Part shown: piece by piece, positions 29,906-39,405 of the stretch | How the letters are laid out: each line of letters begins with the position of its first letter | Position numbering within the stretch: the stretch's first letter is position 1 | Assembly (NCBI GenBank): GCA_944320965.1 | Contig: CALUJO010000010.1 | Span: 1 to 64,000, forward strand | DNA: 64,000 bases | Source of the DNA: an uncultured Bacteroidaceae bacterium | Lineage (GTDB): Bacteria > Bacteroidota > Bacteroidia > Bacteroidales > Bacteroidaceae | Direction of reading: 5' to 3' | The notes under the pieces: generated by a model | Databases searched by the model: none | Told to the model about the DNA's origin: nothing | The model's input: the letters and a program-made list of their open reading frames with translations, nothing else | Made by a program: the position numbers and the translations under genes

Positions 29906-31210
29906 CTAACTATTTGCTAGTTCTATTATGGTTTTTATTCCTTTGATTTTTTCGTTTGCAATCATTTTTATTGTCTGTCTGACTTTATTGGTCTTTACAG
30001 CCACGAATGAAAATTTGTCTTTTATGATTATTGTTCCTATATCATCCTTGTTCAGGGAAGCTTTTTTACACAGAAATCCCATTATATCCCCTTTGCTGAT
30101 TTTGTCTTTCTTTCCTTTACCTATATATAAAGTAGAAAATTCTGGTTGTGGTATTGGGCGTTCAGGATTTTCTATTGTATATAAAGGCAAGTTTTCATCC
30201 AGCCATTCCGGTTTGGACTCTTTGTCGTTCAATATAAGAAAAGACTTTCCTTCTGCCTGCCATCTTGCGCTTCTTCCGTTTCTGTGGATATAAATTTCTT
30301 TGTTTGTCGGGATATGATAATGTATTACCGAATCAATATCTTCAATATCCAGTCCTCGTGCGGCAAGGTCTGTTGTGACAAGCGTGTATGTACTTTTGCT
30401 TTTGAATCTGCTTAAAGACTTTTCCCTGTCCATCTGTTCCATTCCTCCGTGGTAGATGACATTGTTTATTTTTGCTTTCTGCAGCAGTTCTCCTACTCTT
30501 TCAACTGATTCCCTGTAATTACAGAATACGATACTCTGTCTTGCTCCTATATCGTGCAGTAGTTTGATTAAGGTTCCTATTTTATCAGTTTCTTCAGATT
30601 TGACAATATATTGTGTTATGGTTGGCTTTACCTGTTCTATATTGTAGTCAAGTATGTCATGCTTTTGCAGTTCAATATATTGTATGAAGTAGTCGGAAAA
30701 GGTTGCTGAAACAAATATTTTTTTCTTCAGATTCCTAAGTCTTGAATATATATGCTCAATTTGTTCCTGGAATCCAAGTTCCAGAACTTTGTCAAACTCG
30801 TCAACGGTCCATATTTCAATATTGTCTGTAGCAATATTGCCTTTGTCAATATGGTCAACAATTCTTCCTGGTGTACCTATTATTATGTCTGGATTTTCAA
30901 ACAGCTGTTTCTTTTCCTCGCTTGCCGAGTGCCCGCCATAGCAGCAGACAACAGTAAGTCCGATTTTCATCTTCTTAAAGTTTTCTGTTATCTGTATGGC
31001 AAGTTCTCTTGAAGGGCTAATAATCAGACATGATTTCCCCTTTTTCAATGATTTCATTATAAGGAGAGAGTAGGCTAGTGTCTTTCCGCTACCTGTAGGC
31101 GAAAGCAGAATCAGGTCTTTTTCAGGGGACTGATTCATTGTTGCCTCTTGCATGTCGCTTAAGCTTGAAATGTTGAGGTTTTTAAGTATATCATTTATAT
31201 TTGCTTCCAT
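29906..31210 (-). CDS. DEAD-box-type RNA helicase, DbpA-like, with DEFD motif
   Basis: ATP-dependent RNA helicase (434 aa) probably active in large-subunit ribosome assembly. RecA-like domain 1 has motif I SPTGSGKT (residues 37-44) and TPGR. Motif II reads VDEFD (Asp137-Asp140), a departure from DEAD. Motif III is SAT. Domain 2 has TTDLAARGLDIEDID and motif VI HRNGRSAR, also slightly unusual. The C-terminal 75 residues (TLYIGKGKKDKISKGDI onward) match the DbpA RNA-binding domain, which in DbpA recognises hairpin 92 of 23S rRNA. It stands alone, and no promoter is obvious. Confidence 0.9.
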   Translation of the reverse strand: MEANINDILKNLNISSLSDMQEATMNQSPEKDLILLSPTGSGKTLAYSLLIMKSLKKGKSCLIISPSRELAIQITENFKKMKIGLTVVCCYGGHSASEEKKQLFENPDIIIGTPGRIVDHIDKGNIATDNIEIWTVDEFDKVLELGFQEQIEHIYSRLRNLKKKIFVSATFSDYFIQYIELQKHDILDYNIEQVKPTITQYIVKSEETDKIGTLIKLLHDIGARQSIVFCNYRESVERVGELLQKAKINNVIYHGGMEQMDREKSLSRFKSKSTYTLVTTDLAARGLDIEDIDSVIHYHIPTNKEIYIHRNGRSARWQAEGKSFLILNDKESKPEWLDENLPLYTIENPERPIPQPEFSTLYIGKGKKDKISKGDIMGFLCKKASLNKDDIGTIIIKDKFSFVAVKTNKVRQTIKMIANEKIKGIKTIIELANS

Positions 31211-31264
31211 ATTGGAGGTCTATTTTTATTGCTTTCAGAATGCTTTGTTTTTTTTATGGGAAAA

Positions 31265-31302
31265 TAAAAAGCGGTTGAAAGAATATAATCCTGCAACCGC
31301 TT
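31265..31302 (-). terminator. Terminator of the histone-like gene
   Basis: AGCGGTTG / CAACCGCT stem, then TTTTTATTTT on the minus strand, about 25 bp beyond the stop codon of the small Hc1-like gene. Confidence 0.8.
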
Positions 31303-31325
31303 GTCTTTTTACTTTAAAAGAACAA

Positions 31326-31502
31326 TTATTTTTTAGATTCTTCCAAAGAAACCTTTCTAAATTCTTTCAAAAGTTTTTCAAGCTCCAAAGATGCTTTTCT
31401 TGCTCTCATACCTGCAGCTTTATTTCCTTTTTCTACTTGAAGTTCAGTATTTTCTGTAAAAACTGCCCACTGTTCTTTTACTTTGTCAACTAATTCTTTC
31501 AT
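31326..31502 (-). CDS. Histone H1-like Hc1-family DNA-binding protein, copy 1
   Basis: Small basic protein of 58 residues, starting MKELVDKVKEQWAVF and rich in lysine. Its core KGNKAAGMRARKASLELE is shared almost residue for residue with a second gene at 50550-50738. This pattern marks the small histone H1-like (Hc1) proteins of Bacteroidetes, thought to compact DNA. It sits alone between the helicase and rho, with its own terminator. No SD sequence is seen, as usual in this phylum. Confidence 0.8.
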   Translation of the reverse strand: MKELVDKVKEQWAVFTENTELQVEKGNKAAGMRARKASLELEKLLKEFRKVSLEESKK

Positions 31503-31672
31503 GATACTTTATTTTAGTTAATTTATTTGTCGTAAAAGTAAGTATTTTAAATTAAATCAATGTTTTAGCTATGCAAAAAAAAGTTAAATACTTAATCCAT
31601 TTTTATGAATGATAGTTTTTTTATAATAATGCTACCATTATATTGTTATAATTGATAATTAGTAACATATAG

Positions 31673-33520
31673 TTATGAATTCATACTTAGAAGGAATTCT
31701 TCGTTGTTGATGGTTTTTTCCATTCTGTCCTTTACGAAATTCATTGCTTCAATAGAATTCATGTCTGCAAGATAGTCTCTAAGGATGCACATTCTGTCAA
31801 GGGCTGTCTTGTCAAGCAGAAGGTCATCACGCCTTGTACTTGAAGCAATGATATTGACAGCAGGGAATATACGTTTGTTGGAAAGTGAACGGTCAAGCTG
31901 AAGTTCCATGTTTCCTGTTCCCTTGAATTCTTCAAAGATGACTTCATCCATTTTTGAGCCTGTATCAATAAGTGCAGTTGCAAGTATTGTAAGTGAACCT
32001 CCATTTTCTATATTTCTTGCCGCACCGAAGAATCTCTTAGGCTTGTGAAGTGCATTTGCGTCAACACCTCCCGAAAGGACTTTTCCAGATGCAGGTGATA
32101 CGGTGTTGTATGCTCTTGCAAGACGTGTGATTGAATCTAGGAATATAACAACATCATGTCCGCATTCAACCATTCTTTTGGCTTTTTCAAGAACAATTCC
32201 TGCTATTTTTACATGTCTTTCAGCCGGTTCGTCAAAGGTTGATGCAATAACTTCAGCTTTTACGCTGCGTGCCATATCTGTTACTTCTTCCGGACGTTCG
32301 TCAATCAGAAGCATAATCATATATACTTCGGGATGGTTTGCTGCGATAGCATTGGCAATATCTTTAAGAAGTATTGTCTTACCTGTTTTAGGCTGTGCTA
32401 CAATAAGACCTCTTTGTCCTTTTCCTATTGGTGAGAACAAGTCCACAACTCGGGCAGAAAGGTTGTCATTTGGTTTTCCTGAGCAAAGTTTGAACTTTTC
32501 GTTTGGAAACAATGGAGTCAGATGATCAAACGGAACACGGTCGCGTACGAATTCAGGATCTCTGCCGTTTATACTGTCCACTTTTACAAGAGGGAAATAT
32601 TTTTCACCTTCTTTTGGTGGTCTGATAGGTCCTTTTACTACATCTCCTGTCTTAAGTCCGAATAGCTTGATCTGTGACTGTGATACATATATATCATCTG
32701 GAGAAGAAAGATAATTGTAGTCGGATGACCTTAGAAAACCATATCCGTCAGGCATTATTTCAAGTACTCCTGTACCTACCAGTATGTTGTCAAAGTTGTA
32801 TAAAGGCTTTTCCTGCTTTTCTGTAGTCTTGGTTTGCTTTTGTTTTACAGGTTCCTGTTTTACTATTTCATTTTCAGGCTTTTCTTCTTCAAACTCATTT
32901 ATAACCGGTTCTTCCTTATCATTGCTTTCTTCCATTGAACCGAAGTTGAACTTGCCGAACAGTTCTTCAGGCAGTTCCATATTGTCGGATGGCATATCTT
33001 CAATAGGTATAAACACGTCATCGTTTTCGTTGTTAACATCGTTGGCAGAAGTTATTCCTATTGTAAAAGCATTTACTTTTTCGGTTACAGATTCTTTTGG
33101 AGCATTGTACTGTTCTGCTTCTTCTTTAAGTTTATTGGGCTTTCTTCCTCTTTTCTTTGGAACTTTAATTTCTTCAGTAGCTGCAGGTTGTGCTGCCTGT
33201 ATAGTAACGGTTTCCGAATCCTGCGAAACAGGTTTGGTTTCCTGTTTGTTGTTTTCTTTTATTTTTTCTGCTTTTCCTTTGTTTGCAGTATATACTTTGT
33301 TTGCTTCTTTTTTGATACTTATTCTGGATCTTACTTTCTTTGTCTGGGTATCAGATTGCGGTGCTGATGGCTGAATTGACTTTATAACAGCCTGTTTATC
33401 CAGTATTTCGTAAATAACATCTTCTTTTGACATTGAAGAATCCGGATTTATTCCTACTTCTTGTGCAACCTTCAACAGCTCGACAGGTTCCATTTCCTTT
33501 AGTTGGTCTATTTTGTACAT
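31673..33520 (-). CDS. rho: Transcription termination factor Rho with a long disordered insert
   Basis: RNA-dependent ATPase (615 aa) that ends transcription. An N-terminal Rho_N domain (1-45) is followed by about 195 low-complexity residues (45-240), rich in E, K, P and Q, with an AT-hook-like KKRGRKPNK at 122-130. The cold-shock RNA-binding domain begins near 245 ([15 protein letters not shown]). The ATPase domain has the P-loop QPKTGKT and [15 protein letters not shown]. coli Rho is about 200 residues shorter. A disordered insert of this kind in Bacteroides thetaiotaomicron Rho has been reported to drive condensate formation. It lies 7 bp after tilS, so the two form an operon. Confidence 0.96.
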   Translation of the reverse strand: MYKIDQLKEMEPVELLKVAQEVGINPDSSMSKEDVIYEILDKQAVIKSIQPSAPQSDTQTKKVRSRISIKKEANKVYTANKGKAEKIKENNKQETKPVSQDSETVTIQAAQPAATEEIKVPKKRGRKPNKLKEEAEQYNAPKESVTEKVNAFTIGITSANDVNNENDDVFIPIEDMPSDNMELPEELFGKFNFGSMEESNDKEEPVINEFEEEKPENEIVKQEPVKQKQTKTTEKQEKPLYNFDNILVGTGVLEIMPDGYGFLRSSDYNYLSSPDDIYVSQSQIKLFGLKTGDVVKGPIRPPKEGEKYFPLVKVDSINGRDPEFVRDRVPFDHLTPLFPNEKFKLCSGKPNDNLSARVVDLFSPIGKGQRGLIVAQPKTGKTILLKDIANAIAANHPEVYMIMLLIDERPEEVTDMARSVKAEVIASTFDEPAERHVKIAGIVLEKAKRMVECGHDVVIFLDSITRLARAYNTVSPASGKVLSGGVDANALHKPKRFFGAARNIENGGSLTILATALIDTGSKMDEVIFEEFKGTGNMELQLDRSLSNKRIFPAVNIIASSTRRDDLLLDKTALDRMCILRDYLADMNSIEAMNFVKDRMEKTINNEEFLLSMNS

Positions 33521-33527
33521 ATTGGTA

Positions 33528-34847
33528 TTATTCTTCAGATTCGAGTGCTATTGTTAATATTCTTTTTGTATTGTCAGTAATTTTATATCTATCATCAAGT
33601 CTCTCTCCAATTACCCATATAATGTTATGGTCGTCGGTGAGAAGATAGGTGTTGTTTTTTTCTGTTATGTTTTTCTTTATGTCTGTAAGGAAATCGCTTA
33701 TATTCTTTTTTCCTTTCATTCCTATAGGTTGGAATTTATCGCCATTCTCCCATTTCCGTATCCTTAAACAACCGTTTATCTTGTCTTTGTCAATGCAGGC
33801 AATTTTCTTGTCTCTTGATATTTTGAAGTCGTTGTCCTTTGTCTTTTCAGATATATTGATTGTTCCTATAGGAAGTTTTATATTGTCGTTAAGGATAAAT
33901 TCTTCTTTGTTTTCTTTATCGTTTATTTTGTTGATTATAAGATGTGTCCTGTCTTTTATCAGTTCATACTCGGACGAGAAGAATTTTTTGCCTGGCTGGC
34001 CGTCAATGGTATTGTATATGTTGTTGATTTGTGTCTGGTTAAAGCCTTTGGGATAAAGAATTTCAAATAGAACTGTCTTTGCTGATATCTCTTTCTTTAG
34101 CTTTTCAATATCTATTTTATTATCGTACAGTACATTTTCTATACTTTTCTTTATTGCATAGTCATATATTTGTGCAGCTTCGCTAAGTCGTTGTGCTGTT
34201 TCTGCAATACTTTTTTTGAATGAAGGATTAATTTTTTCGAAAAGAGGAATGATATCCAGTCTTATTTTGTTTCTTGTATATTCGTTCTGTAGGTTGGTGC
34301 TGTCAGTAACATATTCCTGTCCTATGCTTTCAAGGTATGATAGAATATCTGCTCTTGGAATATTTAGTAATGGTCTGACAATGTTGCCATTCTTTATTTT
34401 CATTCCTTTCAGACCGTTTATTCCGCTCCCTCTTGTGAGGTTTATTATAAAGGTTTCAACGTTGTCATCTTCATGGTGCGCTACGGCTACTACTTTTCCG
34501 TAGTTTTCGGATACGCATTGTTCAAACCAGTCATACCTTAATTCTCTTGCGGCCATTTCAATTGAAATATGTTTCTGTGAGGCATATTCATTTGTGTCGA
34601 AATGTTTTACATGTATTTCAATACCAAGTTCCGAACACAGTTTTTCGGCAAATTTCTGGTCTCTGTCGGATTCTTCCCCTCTCAGGTGAAAGTTGCAGTG
34701 CAGAGCCTTGCATTTGTATTTAAGTTCATGCAGAGTGTGAAGAAGTGCAACAGAGTCGGCACCGCCACTCAAAGCGACAAGAACTATATCGCTATGAGTG
34801 AACAAATTGTTCGCCCTAATTGTATCTTCAACTATTCTATTCAACAT
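33528..34847 (-). CDS. tilS: tRNA(Ile)-lysidine synthetase
   Basis: Converts the wobble C of the CAU-anticodon tRNA-Ile to lysidine, so that it reads AUA. The start at 34847 is chosen because [16 protein letters not shown] begins the protein; the open frame further upstream to 35096 runs through the tRNA-His gene and is not coding. The PP-loop ATPase motif is [14 protein letters not shown] TilS C-terminal domain is present at the end. The 439-aa length is typical. It lies 58 bp downstream of tRNA-His on the same strand and 7 bp ahead of rho. Confidence 0.95.
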   Translation of the reverse strand: MLNRIVEDTIRANNLFTHSDIVLVALSGGADSVALLHTLHELKYKCKALHCNFHLRGEESDRDQKFAEKLCSELGIEIHVKHFDTNEYASQKHISIEMAARELRYDWFEQCVSENYGKVVAVAHHEDDNVETFIINLTRGSGINGLKGMKIKNGNIVRPLLNIPRADILSYLESIGQEYVTDSTNLQNEYTRNKIRLDIIPLFEKINPSFKKSIAETAQRLSEAAQIYDYAIKKSIENVLYDNKIDIEKLKKEISAKTVLFEILYPKGFNQTQINNIYNTIDGQPGKKFFSSEYELIKDRTHLIINKINDKENKEEFILNDNIKLPIGTINISEKTKDNDFKISRDKKIACIDKDKINGCLRIRKWENGDKFQPIGMKGKKNISDFLTDIKKNITEKNNTYLLTDDHNIIWVIGERLDDRYKITDNTKRILTIALESEE

Positions 34848-34905
34848 GAAATTAATAATATATTGTTTGGTTTGTTTGGAAGAGGGAGACTCTTCCTGAA
34901 AGGAG

Positions 34906-34980
34906 GGTGGAAGATGGGGCTCGAACCCACGACCTTCGGAACCACAATCCGGCACTCTAACCAACTGAGCTACATCCACC
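34906..34980 (-). tRNA. tRNA-His (anticodon GTG)
   Basis: Cloverleaf on the minus strand. The acceptor stem is GTGGATG / CTTCCAC, with an extra 5' G opposite C73, the identity element of histidine tRNAs. The D-arm contains GCTCAGTTGGTTAGAGT, the anticodon loop is TTGTGGT (anticodon GTG), and the T-arm contains GGGTTCGAGCCC. CCA is not encoded. It has its own promoter and precedes tilS. Confidence 0.95.
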
Positions 34981-34999
34981 ATGTTTCCTAATGCGGATG

Positions 35000-35029
35000 C
35001 AAAGTTAAATCTTTTTTTTAATATGACAA
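35000..35029 (-). promoter_or_regulatory. tRNA-His promoter
   Basis: TTGT, 18-bp spacer, TAACTTTG (exact TAnnTTTG) on the minus strand, ending 19 bp upstream of the mature tRNA 5' end. It probably also drives tilS and rho. Confidence 0.7.
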
Positions 35030-35092
35030 GTGTTTGATACGTATTTTTTTTAATTGACGTATGTTTTGCTGCTGTAAAAGCAGTTCTGCCTG

Positions 35093-35770
35093 TCATTCAA
35101 CCTCGTCTATAGCCTCGTTTACGAAGTCCAGAAAAGGTTTTAAGGTCCTGAATACTCCGGTTGTGCTGTCAAGCCAGTTTACGCTGTTGAAGAAATCGTT
35201 TGAAACAGGTGTAAAGCATGAATAGTCTTTGCATTTCAAATATTCCGGATATTTGAAATCCTTTGGGAAACCTTTTGGCATTGTCTTCAAATGTTCTTCC
35301 CCGATAATTGGAAACAGGCTTTTGAATTTCTTTTCAGATACGATGCCATGAAATGTTTCAGGCTGGTCACAAATGCTTTCCCTTACTGCTTTTAGAATGT
35401 TGTTTGGCAGACAATAAGCACCTCCGGCAATCAGACAGTTGTCCGGTTCAAGATGCATGTAATATCCTCCATGAAAAGCCTTTTTCCCTTTGGCGTTAAT
35501 GTAAGCCCCAAAATGACGCTTGAATGGAGATTTGTCAGGCGAGAAACGTATATCTCTGTAAAAACGGTATGTGCAGTCCTTTACCGTAAGATATTTTACA
35601 GATTCGTCAAATGTTGCAATTGCCGGAATAAGTTCTTCTACCATACTTTCAAATGCCTTTCTTGCATATGTGTATTTGTCCTTGTTGTCGTTGAACCATT
35701 CCCTGTTGTTGTTTGCTGCTATTTCTTTAAGAAAGTCAAGGCATATTTCAGCTCTTCCGTCATATTTCAT
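35093..35770 (-). CDS. DUF2461 (TIGR02453) family protein
   Basis: Cytosolic protein of 225 aa in the DUF2461 family, whose function is unknown. Signature segments are FLKEIAANNNREWFNDNK near the N-terminus, YRFYRDIRFSPDKSPFK in the centre, and GGYYMHLEPDNCLIAGG. The conserved FYRDIRFSxDKxPYK-type basic stretch suggests a phosphate-containing ligand, but no activity is established. It stands alone and is divergent from the efflux operon, with a -7 box TATATTTG 29 bp upstream of its start. Confidence 0.9.
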   Translation of the reverse strand: MKYDGRAEICLDFLKEIAANNNREWFNDNKDKYTYARKAFESMVEELIPAIATFDESVKYLTVKDCTYRFYRDIRFSPDKSPFKRHFGAYINAKGKKAFHGGYYMHLEPDNCLIAGGAYCLPNNILKAVRESICDQPETFHGIVSEKKFKSLFPIIGEEHLKTMPKGFPKDFKYPEYLKCKDYSCFTPVSNDFFNSVNWLDSTTGVFRTLKPFLDFVNEAIDEVE

Positions 35771-36180
35771 GTTAAAATCCTTTTTGCTTTTTTGATGGCA
35801 AATATATCAAATCTTCAATATTAAATATTGCATTGGTAGGAATAAATATTATGCCTTGTTTTATCGGCTGGTCTTATGACTTTATCTGATTAGGTCTGAT
35901 TTATAGTTGCTTTAAATGTTTTCTCAAACCGGAGTCTTTGTTTTTGAAACCGCAGTTTCTGTTTCTGCAACTGAAGGTTACGGTTATATAATATGTAAGA
36001 TTATTCTTTGATATAAGCAGTATTTTTCTTTCGGAAAAACAATTATGCTATTTATATTGTAATATATATGAATTACGTTATATAAAATATATTAAATGTT
36101 ATATATGATTATGAAAACTATTTTCTTTGATAGAGTTTTCTACATACTTTTGTAAACGATTTGAAGGTAAATAGTTTTCT
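35771..36180. promoter_or_regulatory. Divergent regulatory region between the DUF2461 gene and the efflux operon
   Basis: No gene is seen in these 410 bp. Leftward there is a -7 box at 35799-35806 (TATATTTG, minus). Rightward the TetR gene has TACTTTTG at 36145-36152 with TTTC 19 bp before it. An 11-bp inverted repeat (GAAAACTATTT at 36113-36123, AAATAGTTTTC at 36169-36179) brackets that promoter and ends next to the TetR start codon, a good candidate operator. In the middle, three degenerate 21-bp tandem repeats run from 35924 to 35986 (core AACCGnAGT). Confidence 0.6.
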
Positions 36181-36837
36181 ATGGGTAAATCAGATAACAA
36201 AGGGACAGTTCAGAATCTTACAGAAGCACGATCCGTTCTTCGTGACAATATCACGGATTTTGCAATGGAGATGTTTAAAAAGCGTGGGATAAAAGGTGTT
36301 ACTATGGATGAAATAGCATCATCCATGGGAATATCAAAGCGAACAATTTATGAGGTTTTCGAAAATAAGGAAGAACTCCTTGTTAACGGACTTATAAAGA
36401 AACGTAAGGAAGATGACAAAATCATGGAAGATTTCAAAGCAAAAAACTTGAATATCATTGAGATGACTCTGGTTCGCTTCAAGTATGTGATGAGCGAACA
36501 CAAATCCGTTTGCCCCCAATTCTTTTCGGACATAAACAAATATCCTAAAGTGCTTGCTACAATTGATGATTTCAGGAAGAAGGACAGTGAATATATAATG
36601 AAGTATTATAAAATCGGAATAGAGGAAGGGTTCTTCCGTGATGACCTGGACTACAATATTATGGATATGGTAATAACAAAGCTGTTTGATTACATGTTTA
36701 CTTCCGAGATATTCATGGAATATGATTTTACACAGATATATAAGAACATGACAATAACTTACCTCCGTGGTATTTCCACATCCAAGGGATTGGATATCAT
36801 AGAGAATTTTTTGAAAGAATATAATAATAAAATTTAA
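36181..36837 (+). CDS. TetR/AcrR-family regulator of the efflux operon
   Basis: Transcriptional repressor of 218 aa. The N-terminal TetR helix-turn-helix lies at about 18-65 (GVTMDEIASSMGISKRTIYE is the recognition region). The C-terminal part is a variable ligand-binding domain. It lies 6 bp before the outer-membrane channel gene and therefore heads a five-gene efflux operon. The inverted repeat that brackets its promoter suggests autoregulation. The inducer cannot be inferred. Confidence 0.92.
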   Translation: MGKSDNKGTVQNLTEARSVLRDNITDFAMEMFKKRGIKGVTMDEIASSMGISKRTIYEVFENKEELLVNGLIKKRKEDDKIMEDFKAKNLNIIEMTLVRFKYVMSEHKSVCPQFFSDINKYPKVLATIDDFRKKDSEYIMKYYKIGIEEGFFRDDLDYNIMDMVITKLFDYMFTSEIFMEYDFTQIYKNMTITYLRGISTSKGLDIIENFLKEYNNKI

Positions 36838-36843
36838 TGACTG

Positions 36844-38331
36844 ATGGAATCAAAGAAAACCAGAATCGGCAAATTTCTTTTTTCGTTTTTACTGATTGCT
36901 TTTGCTCCCGGAGTAAAGGCACAGGATACTTTGAAAGTCAATTTGCAGCAAGTTCTTGAAATTGCCTTGAGCGAGAGTCCAACAATTAAGATTGCGGACA
37001 AGAACATTGAGAAGAAAAAGTATGTAAAGAAAGAGACTATTGCAGGACTTGTTCCGCAGATTTCAGCTTCGGCAAGTTATAACCGAACATTGAAGAAGCA
37101 GGTAATGTATATGAACAGCGGTGGTAAAAGCGGTGGTTTCGAAAGTATGATAACCGAACCGATAACACAGTTGGTAAAGCCTTTGTATGATAATGCGGGT
37201 ATTCCGTTCCCTGATATGACATCATCATCTTCGTCTTCTTCATCATCTGACGGAGGTATGGAAGTCGGATTGGATAACAATTGGAGTGGTGGGTTTTCTT
37301 TAAGCCTTCCGATATTTGCGCCAACTCTTTACAAGACAATAAAGATGAATAATCTTGATATTGAACTGGCTGTAGAGAGTGCAAGAGCCTCAAGGCAGGA
37401 TTTGGTAAATCAAGTAACAAAAGCATTTTATCAGTATCTTCTTGCAAAGGATTCTTACAAAGTAATGGAAGTGAGCTACAAGCAGGCTGAGGATAATTAT
37501 AATGTAATTGCAGACAAATATGCTCAGGGTATGGTTTCTGAGTATGATAAGATTCGTGCAGACGTTCAGGTTAGAAGTATTAAGCCGAGTCTTGTCCAGA
37601 CAAGGAATGCTGCCAACCTTGCTTTATTGCAGCTGAAAGTTCTGATGGGTATAGATACTGAAACAGAGATTGAACCGGACGGTTCGTTGAACGAGTATGA
37701 AATGAGCATGATGAGCTCGGAGATTTTGAATGTGGATACCGCTTCAATAGAAAACAATACAACAATAAAACAGTTGAATATCCAGGACAGAATGCTGAAG
37801 AATACGCTGAAACTATACCGTACATCGTATATGCCTAATCTTGCCTTGTCTGCTGTTTATCAGTGGAACGCGATGAACAATGACTTTAATTTCAGCCAAT
37901 ACAAGTGGAATCCGTACAGTATGATTGGAATTTCGTTCTCTATTCCTATTTTCCAGGGCGGAGCTACTTACCATAAGGTAAAGCAGGTTCGTATGGACCA
38001 GCAGACATTGGAACTGAATGTGCTTAATACTCGCCGTACTTTGAATATGCAGATGAAAACATATGTAGACAATATGAAGACTTCACTTGAAGAGGTAGGG
38101 TCAAACAAAGAGGCGGTTAATCAGGCAACAAAAGGTCGTGACATTGCATTGAAACGTTATGAAGTAGGCTCTGGTACAATTGTTGAACTTAATGATGCCG
38201 AACTTGCACTGACTCAGGCAAAACTTGCATACACACAGTCAATATTCAATTTTGTATCTGCCAAGGCTGATCTTGACAAGGTTCTTGGTATAGATATGGT
38301 TATAACAGACAATAAATCATCAGAAGAATAA
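36844..38331 (+). CDS. TolC-family outer-membrane efflux channel
   Basis: Outer-membrane factor (495 aa) of a tripartite pump. The signal peptide ends at about residue 26 (APGVKAQ). Two outer-membrane efflux-protein repeats with long coiled-coil helices follow. A run of nine serines followed by DGG, at about residues 127-135, sits in the first repeat and is encoded by mixed serine codons; it may be a flexible loop exposed to the periplasm or surface. It precedes the adaptor gene by 16 bp. Confidence 0.93.
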   Translation: MESKKTRIGKFLFSFLLIAFAPGVKAQDTLKVNLQQVLEIALSESPTIKIADKNIEKKKYVKKETIAGLVPQISASASYNRTLKKQVMYMNSGGKSGGFESMITEPITQLVKPLYDNAGIPFPDMTSSSSSSSSSDGGMEVGLDNNWSGGFSLSLPIFAPTLYKTIKMNNLDIELAVESARASRQDLVNQVTKAFYQYLLAKDSYKVMEVSYKQAEDNYNVIADKYAQGMVSEYDKIRADVQVRSIKPSLVQTRNAANLALLQLKVLMGIDTETEIEPDGSLNEYEMSMMSSEILNVDTASIENNTTIKQLNIQDRMLKNTLKLYRTSYMPNLALSAVYQWNAMNNDFNFSQYKWNPYSMIGISFSIPIFQGGATYHKVKQVRMDQQTLELNVLNTRRTLNMQMKTYVDNMKTSLEEVGSNKEAVNQATKGRDIALKRYEVGSGTIVELNDAELALTQAKLAYTQSIFNFVSAKADLDKVLGIDMVITDNKSSEE

Positions 38332-38347
38332 ACTATAAGATAATTAT

Positions 38348-39373
38348 ATGAAAAAGACAGCTAATTTTATGCTATGTACTCTGTTCGTTGCAGCAATGTT
38401 TGCTTCTTGTGGCGGAGGAAGTAATAATGGTAAGGGTGTGTCCGGAAACGAAACGGAAAAACCAAGAGTAAAGGTTGCTTATGTTGAAAGTCGCCAGGTT
38501 GACCAGATTGAGGAGTTTACGGCTAATGTCGAAGCCGAGAATACAAACAGTATTGCTCCTTCGTCACCTATGCGTATCAAGGATATTCTTGTAGAGGTTG
38601 GCGATTATGTAAAGAAAGGACAGAAACTTGTCCAGATGGATGAGGCTGCATTGATACAGTCAAGAACTCAATTGGAAAACATTAAGGTTGAGTTTGCACG
38701 TAATGATGAATTATACAAGACTGGAGGCGTTTCAAAATCAGTATGGGACGCTCAGAAAACAAGTCTTGATGTTGCTCAGACAGCTTATGACAATCTTTTG
38801 GAGAATACCGAACTGTTAAGCCCGATAAATGGTGTGGTTACAGCAAGAAATTATGATGACGGAGACTTGTACTCCGGTACACCAATCCTTGTGGTAGAAC
38901 AGATAAAGCCGGTTAAGGTAAAGATTAACGTGTCAGAATCATACTTCTCTTCTGTAAAGAAAGGTATGGAAGCCAAGCTGAAATTTGAGGTTTATGGAGA
39001 AGAAGAATTTTTTGGAAAGGTTTCACTTGTTTATCCTACAATTGACTCCCAGACCAGAACTTTCCCTGTAGAAATAACTTTGAACAATGCCGACGGCCGT
39101 GTACGTCCGGGTATGTTTGCCCGTGTGGTTATGTCGTTTGGCGTTAAGGATCATGTTGTTGTTCCTGACCAGGCAATAGTTAAGCAGGTTGGTTCAGGCG
39201 AGAGATTTGTATATGTTTATAACGACGGTAAGGTTAGCATGAACAGGGTTGTTCTTGGTCGTCGTATGGATACCGAGTATGAACTTGTTTCTGGAGTTGA
39301 AAACGGATCACAGGTTGTTGTTGCAGGTCAGTCACGTTTGAATGACGGAATGGAAGTAGAATTGCAGAAATAA
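38348..39373 (+). CDS. RND efflux periplasmic adaptor lipoprotein (MFP)
   Basis: Membrane-fusion protein (341 aa) that links the RND pump to the outer-membrane channel. The lipobox MFASC gives Cys21. The lipoyl half-motif VGDYVKKGQKLVQMDEAAL and its partner NGVVTARNYDDGDLYSGTPI flank a short alpha-hairpin, followed by beta-barrel and membrane-proximal domains. The order regulator, channel, adaptor, pump is complete. Confidence 0.94.
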   Translation: MKKTANFMLCTLFVAAMFASCGGGSNNGKGVSGNETEKPRVKVAYVESRQVDQIEEFTANVEAENTNSIAPSSPMRIKDILVEVGDYVKKGQKLVQMDEAALIQSRTQLENIKVEFARNDELYKTGGVSKSVWDAQKTSLDVAQTAYDNLLENTELLSPINGVVTARNYDDGDLYSGTPILVVEQIKPVKVKINVSESYFSSVKKGMEAKLKFEVYGEEEFFGKVSLVYPTIDSQTRTFPVEITLNNADGRVRPGMFARVVMSFGVKDHVVVPDQAIVKQVGSGERFVYVYNDGKVSMNRVVLGRRMDTEYELVSGVENGSQVVVAGQSRLNDGMEVELQK

Positions 39374-39405
39374 AATAAGTTGAACCCTTTAAAATAATAT
39401 ATATT

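Noticed and set aside
34848..35096. N-terminal extension of TilS by 83 residues
   Set aside because: The extension is the open frame through the tRNA-His gene; real TilS starts at MLNRIVEDT, where family similarity begins.
37140..37260. Slippage-prone homopolymer in the TolC gene
   Set aside because: The serine run uses mixed codons, so it is not a simple tract prone to phase variation.
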